Notes under the pieces: model-generated
What the model saw: only the letters and a program-made list of their open reading frames with translations
Database searches by the model: none
Told to the model about the DNA's origin: nothing
Shown: in pieces, positions 1-5,125 of the stretch
How the letters are laid out: each line of letters starts with the position of its first letter
How positions within the stretch are numbered: position 1 is the stretch's first letter
Position numbers and translations under genes: made by a program
Assembly: GCA_013002105.1 (NCBI GenBank)
Contig: JABDKS010001018.1
Coordinates: 1-6,409 of the forward strand
Direction of reading: 5' to 3'
DNA: 6,409 bases
From: Pirellulaceae bacterium
GTDB taxonomy: Bacteria; Planctomycetota; Planctomycetia; Pirellulales; Pirellulaceae

Positions 1-117
1 GAGTACGAGCGTGAAATGCAGGCCCAGATGGAATCCGAACAGATGGAAATGGAAATGGACATGGACATGGACACCGACATGGAAATGGAGATGCGAGGGG
101 ACGAGAGTCAGAATTAG
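1..117 (+). CDS. C-terminal end of an unidentified protein with a Met/Asp/Glu repeat tail (partial)
   Basis: Frame 1 is open from the first base to a TAG at 115-117, giving 38 visible residues. They read EYEREMQAQMESEQ, then an alternating Met-acid run (MEMEMDMDMDTDMEMEM), then RGDESQN. The run is built from eight hexamers of the type ATGGAA/ATGGAC/ATGGAG at 43-90, one of them changed to ACCGAC. The frame is chosen because it gives a plausible acidic, hydrophilic tail and lies in the same direction as hemG, 103 bp downstream; frame 2 gives an implausible Trp-rich peptide and frame 3 has an early stop. The body of the protein is outside the window, so the family cannot be named. Met-rich acidic tails can bind metal ions or act as disordered, charged termini, but nothing here shows which. 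A non-coding repeat is the main alternative. Confidence 0.55.
   Translation, partial: EYEREMQAQMESEQMEMEMDMDMDTDMEMEMRGDESQN
43..90 (+). repeat. Hexanucleotide tandem repeat ATGGAM
   Basis: Eight consecutive 6-bp units: ATGGAA twice, ATGGAC three times, ACCGAC once, ATGGAA and ATGGAG. The period is two codons, so copy-number change keeps the reading frame and adds or removes Met-Asp/Met-Glu pairs in the tail of the upstream protein. The sequence itself shows the repeat; slippage as its origin is inference. Confidence 0.85.
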
Positions 118-206
118 CCAGCCAACCAGAACGACGGATCTAGACAGCATGCATCGCCGTTTGATTCGCGACCTCGATTTTCGTCCGATTCATTTCGGCT
201 AACCCC

Positions 207-210
207 AGGA
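207..210 (+). promoter_or_regulatory. Ribosome-binding site of hemG (supports the TTG start)
   Basis: AGGA at 207-210 is followed by ten bases and then TTG at 221. It is the only Shine-Dalgarno-like motif near the start of hemG. The in-frame stop at 200-202 leaves no alternative start upstream, and no ATG or GTG occurs before the FAD-binding loop, so this site and the TTG fit each other. Confidence 0.5.
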
Positions 211-220
211 CTCAAGACGC

Positions 221-1669
221 TTGACGCAAGACGATCAACCGCGCGTCGCCGTCATCGGTGGTGGGCTCTCAGGACTCGCTACCGCCGTCCATTTGCACCT
301 GGCCGATCCGAATATCCAGCTGACGGTATTCGAAGCAGCGGATCGGGCCGGCGGCGTCATCCAAACCCTCCGGATCGATCCGTTCTTGGTCGATCTTGGT
401 GCCGACATGTTCGCGCTCGAACCACCAGCAGCACATGACCTCTGCAAACAACTGAACCTGTTGGATCAGCTGATCGAACCGCAACAAATTGGTCGCGGTG
501 CCTATATCGTTCGACAGGGACGTTTGGTCCCGATACCCGACGGCTTCGTGTTGATGCGAGCGACCAAACTGTGGCCAATGTTAACCACAAAGCTGCTGTC
601 GCCACGCGGCAAGCTACGTTGGCTCGTCGAAAGATTCCAACGCAACAACGTCGGCGACACCGATCAAAGCGTCGCTGAATTTGTCCGCACGCGGATGGGC
701 AGGGAAGTTCTGCAGCGAATCGTCGGACCCCTCGTCGCAGGCATTTATACGGCGGATATCGAAAAACTCAGTCTGCTGGCGACCATGGGCCCGATTGCCA
801 AGATGGTTCGGACGCATGGGTCGCTCGCCGCGGCCACATCGGCACGGAAAAGAGAAGGGCAGGATTCGACCGAACGCGTCAGCGCGGGCGCTCGCTACAG
901 TCAATTTCGCGCCTTCGACGGCGGCATGGGCCGGTTAATCGATTCTCTCATTGCGGAGCTACCAGATCACATTGCCGCACTGCCCGGCGGCGTCGTTCAA
1001 ACGGGTCGGGCGGTATCGGCGATTGAGCAAAATACTGGGACGCAGCCGCGATGGAGCGTTCACGTCGATGACCATGCCGAAGCATTTGATCACGTTGTCG
1101 TGGCAACACCGCCAAGAATCGCCGCAGAGTTGCTGCAGAATCACGCACCGATCGCCGCGAAACATCTTTCTTCCATCGAGGCGGCGTCGACGGCCATCGT
1201 CGTATTGGGAGTGCGGCAGGCCGACTTAGCCAAACCCATCACCACCTTCGGGTTCGTCGTGCCTGCGATCGAAAACCGCCGCATTCTCGCTTGTAGTTTT
1301 GCAAGCACGAAATTTGCCGGAAGAGCCCCGGAGGATCATTTATTGATCCGAGTTTTTATCGGTGGCGCACTACAACCACAATTGCTGGATCTGGACGACA
1401 ACGAATTGATCCAGATCGCAAGACAAGAGCTTTCGGAACTGATCGGTTTGGGCGGTCAATCTGTGATGGAGAAAGTCGTCCGCTGGAATAACGCGATGCC
1501 TCAGTACCACGTCGGACATCTACAAAGGGTCCGGGAAATTGACGCAGACATCAATTCGATCGCAGGGCTCTCGATGGTCAGCAACGCACTTCACGGAGTG
1601 GGAATCGCGCCGGTCATTCAAGCCGCAAAACGAACGGCAGATCGAGTGCTAGCAGAAATCCGCGTTTGA
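221..1669 (+). CDS. hemG: Protoporphyrinogen oxidase, FAD-dependent (HemG/HemY type)
   Basis: This 482-residue flavoprotein should carry out the six-electron, oxygen-dependent oxidation of protoporphyrinogen IX to protoporphyrin IX, or of coproporphyrinogen III to coproporphyrin III if the host uses the coproporphyrin branch; the sequence does not settle which. Visible motifs are the dinucleotide-binding loop GGGLSGL (13-19), an acidic residue at the end of the second strand (E38) followed by the GG pair at 44-45, and FLVDLGADMF (55-64). They continue with SVAEFVRTRMG and RIVGPLVAGIYTAD (about 150-179), FDGGMGRLI (232-240), VVVATPP (292-298) and RWNNAMPQYHVGH (421-433). The closing FAD motif around SNALHGVGIAPVIQAA (454-469) is characteristic of the family. 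Length is normal for bacterial members and no signal peptide is seen, so the enzyme is cytoplasmic or peripheral to the membrane. The start is TTG at 221, the only start between the upstream stop and the FAD loop, with AGGA ten bases before it. No other heme gene is visible here. Confidence 0.93.
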   Translation: MTQDDQPRVAVIGGGLSGLATAVHLHLADPNIQLTVFEAADRAGGVIQTLRIDPFLVDLGADMFALEPPAAHDLCKQLNLLDQLIEPQQIGRGAYIVRQGRLVPIPDGFVLMRATKLWPMLTTKLLSPRGKLRWLVERFQRNNVGDTDQSVAEFVRTRMGREVLQRIVGPLVAGIYTADIEKLSLLATMGPIAKMVRTHGSLAAATSARKREGQDSTERVSAGARYSQFRAFDGGMGRLIDSLIAELPDHIAALPGGVVQTGRAVSAIEQNTGTQPRWSVHVDDHAEAFDHVVVATPPRIAAELLQNHAPIAAKHLSSIEAASTAIVVLGVRQADLAKPITTFGFVVPAIENRRILACSFASTKFAGRAPEDHLLIRVFIGGALQPQLLDLDDNELIQIARQELSELIGLGGQSVMEKVVRWNNAMPQYHVGHLQRVREIDADINSIAGLSMVSNALHGVGIAPVIQAAKRTADRVLAEIRV

Positions 1670-1691
1670 TCGGCGACCGACCCGCTATCTG

Positions 1692-1755
1692 ATTCCCCGT
1701 TTTCTAATTCCCCGTTATCTAATTCCCCGTTATCCGGTCCCCCGTTATCCGGTCC
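1692..1755. repeat. 15-bp tandem repeat in the gap between convergent genes
   Basis: Four 15-bp units lie head to tail: ATTCCCCGTTTTCTA (1692-1706), ATTCCCCGTTATCTA (1707-1721), ATTCCCCGTTATCCG (1722-1736) and GTCCCCCGTTATCCG (1737-1751). A GTCC start of a fifth follows (1752-1755), and a decayed copy (1677-1691, 9 of 15 bases) precedes them. Neighbouring units differ by one or two bases, as expected from stepwise duplication. The array fills most of the 99 bp between the stop of hemG and the stop of the kinase. It contains no stop codon in the hemG frame (SNSPL-type pentapeptides) nor in one minus-strand frame (GPDNG/ELDNG pentapeptides). The simplest reading is a non-coding minisatellite. 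Confidence 0.85.
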
Positions 1756-1768
1756 ACTGTGGGTGGGC

Positions 1769-2653
1769 TCAGGCGATCCGTTTGGTCGATCGCCTTGTGG
1801 TGCGAGCCGAGGCGGCAACCTGAATCACCGACCGATCACTCAGGGGATACCGTATTTTTTGCAAAGCATTGTTCATCGCAACGGCATCGCGAAAGCGGTT
1901 GTTGGGAATCGGATCGATGGCCTTGCGGACCAGGCTCACCAGATCGCGCGACAAGCCGCGGCGCAGCTTGTTGTATCCCGGCAGCGGCGCTTGAAAGGGA
2001 TACTCGGGCAATTCACCCGACAGCATCCGATACAAAACCAGCCCTAACGCAAAAACATCGCTTCGGTACGTCGGTTTGCCCATTGCCTGTTCGGGCGCCA
2101 TGTAACCAAGCGTTCCCGATCCAGATAGGTCATGCAAACCTTGCTCAATGCGTGCTAGCCCAAAATCGGTCAGCCGGATCTCCTGGTTGGGAAACAGGAT
2201 GAAATTATCGGGCTTGATATCGCGGTGCAAAATGCGGTTTTCGTGTGCATACGCCACTGCGTCGACCATTTGCACGATGTAATCGACAATCCGCGATCGT
2301 GAGGTTCGTCGCGATAATCGGTCACCCAGAGACTCCTGCCCGAGCGGAAACACCATGATGAAGTGTCCATCGACGTAGCGAGCGTCCTTCAGGGGCAAGA
2401 TGCCAGGGTGCTGCAGTTTGGCCATAATGCGCACTTCTCGCTGCAACTCGTCGGCTGTTTGACTGTTGCCCACGTATCGGTCATCGGGAATCTTCAAGGC
2501 CACCCGTCGGTCTTCGATCGTATCGACCGCCGCGAAAACCGTCGCAAAGCCGCCTTCTCCCAACCGCGCGGTCAACCGGTATTTGCCCAGTCGGCTGCCA
2601 ACACGCAGGACAGCCGCATCAGATTCTTTGTAAAGCTTTAACTTGGGTGGCAC
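1769..2653 (-). CDS. Hanks-type serine/threonine protein kinase, soluble, single domain
   Basis: A 294-residue protein that is almost entirely a eukaryotic-like kinase domain and should transfer phosphate from ATP to Ser/Thr of unknown protein targets. All key elements are present. They are the glycine loop LGEGGFATVF (31-40), the ATP-anchoring Lys in VALK (K54), the helix-C Glu (E73), the catalytic loop HRDIKPDN (143-150, base D145, N150), DFG (163-165, D163), the activation-segment end GTLGYMAPEQ (180-189), the conserved Asp in SDVFALGLVLY (D199) and the late Arg in NNRF (R253). It therefore looks catalytically active. No transmembrane segment, PASTA, WD40 or TPR region is seen; after the kinase fold there is only a short basic tail ending RRSTKRIA. 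The GTG at 2653 is the first start after an in-frame TGA at 2677-2675, but no clear ribosome-binding site precedes it, so the start is less sure than the domain. It converges on hemG; target and input signal are not shown by the context. Confidence 0.93.
   Translation of the reverse strand: MPPKLKLYKESDAAVLRVGSRLGKYRLTARLGEGGFATVFAAVDTIEDRRVALKIPDDRYVGNSQTADELQREVRIMAKLQHPGILPLKDARYVDGHFIMVFPLGQESLGDRLSRRTSRSRIVDYIVQMVDAVAYAHENRILHRDIKPDNFILFPNQEIRLTDFGLARIEQGLHDLSGSGTLGYMAPEQAMGKPTYRSDVFALGLVLYRMLSGELPEYPFQAPLPGYNKLRRGLSRDLVSLVRKAIDPIPNNRFRDAVAMNNALQKIRYPLSDRSVIQVAASARTTRRSTKRIA
1771..1795. other. Inverted repeat at the kinase stop codon; weak candidate for a shared terminator
   Basis: AGGCGATC (1771-1778) and GATCGCCT (1788-1795) are perfectly complementary and could form an 8-bp stem with a 9-base loop. 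It overlaps the last codons and stop of the kinase and lies about 100 bp beyond the stop of hemG. No T-run follows on either strand, so it is not a standard intrinsic terminator; it may be chance within coding sequence. Confidence 0.22.
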
Positions 2654-2949
2654 AGGGCGTCTCAGATCGCAGATTCACAGCTAGAGGTTGGGCGTCACCC
2701 TGCGAGTCTGCCGTCAGTCGTTCACTTGGCGAAGATCAACTGGCGGAACTCGCAACCGCTTTCCAGGGGCGACCACCTACTTTTGATCGTCAAATTCACT
2801 TCGGACGTTAAACCCAATTTCGCTGACCGATCTGATTCAATCCGCCCCAGTGCCGCGCGCAGCCGTCACAGCCGTCAAACTTTAGCTTGATTGGTCACGC
2901 AGTATTCGCTTGATCGGTCGCGCCGTAGCAGCGCAACGGGTCGCATCGA
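2654..2949. other. Intergenic region between sulfatase and kinase
   Basis: About 296 bp without a credible gene. It must hold the promoter of the kinase and the 3' end of the sulfatase transcript, but I find no convincing -35/-10 pair and no stem followed by a T-run. It contains an exact 9-bp tandem duplication (CAGCCGTCA at 2860-2868 and 2869-2877) and an imperfect 16-bp direct repeat, GCTTGATTGGTCACGC (2885-2900) and GCTTGATCGGTCGCGC (2908-2923), matching at 14 of 16 bases and 23 bp apart start to start. Confidence 0.6.
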
Positions 2950-4824
2950 TCACAGTTTACGGAACATCAGCAGCCGCATATCACAAACTTGTTTACCAGG
3001 CACATCAACCGCTTTGAGCCGCAAAGTACCGCGACCGGGGCTGAGATGAATCCGACCCAAATCCATGCTGATCCAGTCGCGCACGTAGCCCTCCACACGC
3101 TTGAACCGATCTTCCTTGGCACCGATCAACGGCGAATCGTTCGGCTCGGTGATCTTGGCCGTCAATGTTTGCCCTCCGATGCTCAGGGCAATCGTCGAAC
3201 CGGTGCTATCACTGGGGCAGGCGTAATACATTTCGACACCGTATTCACCTTCGCCCAACACATCGACATCCCAAGTAATTTCGCCCTCGGTATCGGTCCA
3301 GTTTTCCATAAATGTGCAGTTGGGAAACTTATTGCTACGCTTGATCGTTCCGTGAGGCACCGCATCCCGGGCCGGCATTTGAGTAAAAACGGCGTCCGGA
3401 TGCGCCAGCGTCATCGGACGTCGCTCTCCGCCTCCCTTGCTTGTCACCGGCTTGGTTTCGGCCGTCCAGGCAGCCAGTTTGGCGGCTAACCGTTTCGCGA
3501 CCGCAGGCTTTTCGCCTGCAATGTTCTTTCTCTCGCGAGGATCACTCTGAATATCAAACAATTCGCCACTGCCCTGCATTCGGTACTGCTGACTACGAAT
3601 GGTCGTTTTGCCATTCCAAGCGCTGAACAGGAATCGTTCGGCAGCCTGGACTTTGTGGCCGCGAAGCTGCGGCGCAACGGAGATTCCGTCAAGCGGCTTT
3701 TTGCCCTCCGGTGACAGCCCGGCAAAGTCGGCCAGGGTCGGCAAAAGATCGACAGCGGCGGCAATCGTCTGAATCTGAGTCCCGGGTCGAATTTCGTCCG
3801 GATAACGGATCACCAATGGCGAGCGCAGACCGCCTTCGTGTGTCGATCCTTTCCGCCCCCGCATTCCGCCGTTGAACCGCGAACCGTTGGGGCCATTATC
3901 GGAAAAATAGACGACGATCGTCTTGTCGGACAACTCGGTTTGATCCAGATGTTTCAAAATCCGGCCGACGTTCATATCAATGTTCTCGCACATCGCCAAA
4001 GCGGCGCGGGTGTGCGCCAAGTTCTGTCGCTTTCGATTCTCTAGCTCGGGATCAGGCCAAATCACTTTATCCTTGAATTTGTCCCAAAAACGATCAGGCA
4101 CCTGCATGGGCGAGTGGGGTGTGTTGAGCGGTAGATAAACAAAGAATGGCTGGTCGCGATTGTCAGTGATGAAATCAATTGCATGCGTGGTCAGATCGTC
4201 CACCAAGAAACCGTCACCCTTGACGATCCGACCGTTGTGTTCAAGCATCGGCGAATAGTAGTGCCCCCAATGTCCGCTACAAAACCCGTAGTAATCATCA
4301 AATCCACGCGCGTTGGGATGATACGGATACTGCATCCCGCTATGCCACTTTCCATACGCCGCCGTCTGATAACCGCCACGCTTGAATACCTGGGCAATCG
4401 TTTGTTCGTCCGCATTGAAACGCTCGCCGCCGGTCGACGTGCTGTAGACGCCCATCCGCGTATGCCATCGCCCCGTCAAAAACTCCGCCCGCGTCGGCGA
4501 ACAAACCGCACACACGTAAAAATGGCTGATCTCGGCCCCGTCACGCGCAAGTGAATCAATGTTTGGCGTCGCGATGTCCGGATTCCCATGCAGACTTAAA
4601 TCGCCCCATCCTTGGTCGTCCGTCAAAATGACGATCACATTGGGTTGGCCGGTCGGTTGGGCCGCAACAATCGGCTGGGCTGAAACAACGCGTGCATCCA
4701 AAGCGTGCAGGACCAAAGCTGCCAATAGGACGAGCCCGAGTTTCGCTGGCGACGCCGAAGGTTTCGGTTTCGCCTTGGTCAGCGATAAAAGTTGAATCGA
4801 TAAGTTGGCCAAGAACGTAGGCAT
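2950..4824 (-). CDS. Secreted formylglycine-dependent sulfatase (arylsulfatase family) with C-terminal extra domain
   Basis: A 624-residue type I sulfatase that hydrolyses a sulfate ester, most likely on a sulfated polysaccharide; the substrate cannot be read from the sequence. The active-site motif CSPTR (108-112) carries the Cys that must be converted to formylglycine. Other expected residues are the metal-binding Asp pair in TDDQGWGD (69-70), Lys/His in GKWHSG (K159, H161; the usual motif is GKWHLG), His in NTPHSP (H237), SDNG (D309, N310) and Lys in RGRKGSTHEGG (K325). The N-terminus has a long basic region, a hydrophobic stretch LGLVLLAALVLHAL and a likely signal-peptidase site at VSA-QP (after residue 49), so it is exported. 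The sulfatase fold ends near residue 460; about 150 further residues look like a beta-rich domain, possibly carbohydrate-binding. The frame is open from a TTG at 4881 and has an ATG at 4857, but ATG 4824 has the better ribosome-binding site (GGA, six bases away) and the shorter signal peptide. No formylglycine-generating enzyme lies in the window. Confidence 0.92.
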   Translation of the reverse strand: MPTFLANLSIQLLSLTKAKPKPSASPAKLGLVLLAALVLHALDARVVSAQPIVAAQPTGQPNVIVILTDDQGWGDLSLHGNPDIATPNIDSLARDGAEISHFYVCAVCSPTRAEFLTGRWHTRMGVYSTSTGGERFNADEQTIAQVFKRGGYQTAAYGKWHSGMQYPYHPNARGFDDYYGFCSGHWGHYYSPMLEHNGRIVKGDGFLVDDLTTHAIDFITDNRDQPFFVYLPLNTPHSPMQVPDRFWDKFKDKVIWPDPELENRKRQNLAHTRAALAMCENIDMNVGRILKHLDQTELSDKTIVVYFSDNGPNGSRFNGGMRGRKGSTHEGGLRSPLVIRYPDEIRPGTQIQTIAAAVDLLPTLADFAGLSPEGKKPLDGISVAPQLRGHKVQAAERFLFSAWNGKTTIRSQQYRMQGSGELFDIQSDPRERKNIAGEKPAVAKRLAAKLAAWTAETKPVTSKGGGERRPMTLAHPDAVFTQMPARDAVPHGTIKRSNKFPNCTFMENWTDTEGEITWDVDVLGEGEYGVEMYYACPSDSTGSTIALSIGGQTLTAKITEPNDSPLIGAKEDRFKRVEGYVRDWISMDLGRIHLSPGRGTLRLKAVDVPGKQVCDMRLLMFRKL

Positions 4825-4830
4825 CGTGAT

Positions 4831-4833
4831 TCC
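4831..4833 (-). promoter_or_regulatory. Weak ribosome-binding site favouring the ATG at 4824 for the sulfatase
   Basis: On the minus strand GGA (4833-4831) lies six bases before the ATG at 4824. The two longer alternatives, TTG 4881 and ATG 4857, have no purine-rich motif at a usable distance. The core is only three bases, so the support is modest. Confidence 0.35.
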
Positions 4834-4941
4834 AATTTGCTTGAAGCTACAGGGCATGGGCGGCGATCGTCGCGGTCGCAACCGATCGGATCGATTCCGT
4901 CATCGGGCATCCGAAAACGATTGCCTCACCACGTCGTCATG

Positions 4942-4958
4942 GATACCCATTGGGTATC
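4942..4958. promoter_or_regulatory. Perfect 17-bp palindrome, candidate operator upstream of the sulfatase
   Basis: GATACCCA (4942-4949) and TGGGTATC (4951-4958) are exact reverse complements around one central T. The site is 118-134 bp upstream of the sulfatase ATG and about 170 bp past the stop of the RCK-domain gene. Symmetry, length and position suit the binding site of a dimeric regulator. As RNA it could also fold into a 7-bp stem with a 3-base loop, but no T-run follows, which argues against a terminator. No regulator gene is in the window to pair with it. Confidence 0.4.
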
Positions 4959-5125
4959 ATCCTCGTATCTGCCGCAACGTCTGGATTTAATGCGGCACCT
5001 GAGCATTGTGTTCAGCTTGCATGGGACGGTCAAACGCCATCACCACGCTGCGTGTCACCAACGGCTCCAAAACTTCGATTCCTGCAATCGCCAAAACGCA
5101 ATTCTGTGGTCACAGTGCGTGAAAC

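Larger units (their letters stand above)
4825..5125. other. Intergenic region upstream of the sulfatase
   Basis: About 301 bp between the stop of the RCK-domain gene and the sulfatase start; the sulfatase frame stays open for its first 57 bp. The stretch should hold the sulfatase promoter and leader. I see no clear -35/-10 pair. Its most striking element is the 17-bp palindrome at 4942-4958. Two weaker inverted repeats, CACGC-T-GCGTG (5044-5054) and CTGTG-GT-CACAG (5104-5115), lie nearer the stop of the RCK gene; neither has a T-run. Open frames on the plus strand here show no recognisable protein. Confidence 0.55.

Noticed and set aside
11..202. Plus-strand open frame rich in Trp and Lys over the left edge
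   Set aside because: It is the frame-2 shadow of the ATGGAA/ATGGAC repeat; alternating Trp-Lys/Trp-Thr is not credible protein, and frame 1 gives a plausible tail ending just before hemG.
1618..1818. Minus-strand open frame with GPDNG/ELDNG pentapeptides
   Set aside because: It starts with TTG inside the kinase end, runs through the 15-bp repeat into antisense hemG, and stays open only because the repeat period is a multiple of three. Kept as a remark on the repeat, not as a gene.
1763..2047. Possible extension of hemG by read-through of its TGA
   Set aside because: hemG already ends at the family's normal C-terminus after the last FAD motif, and the continuing frame is antisense to the conserved kinase domain.
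2989..3489. 166-codon plus-strand open frame opposite the sulfatase
   Set aside because: The minus strand encodes conserved sulfatase sequence; the antisense product shows no recognisable motif. Same reasoning for the frame at 4183-4554.
2653..4824. Kinase and sulfatase as one operon with regulated sulfatase activity
   Set aside because: They share direction, but the 296-bp gap and the lack of any functional link in the sequence give no support for co-transcription.
5104..5115. Inverted repeat CTGTG-GT-CACAG just after the stop of the RCK gene, considered as terminator
   Set aside because: With a realistic loop only a 4-bp stem remains and there is no T-run after it.
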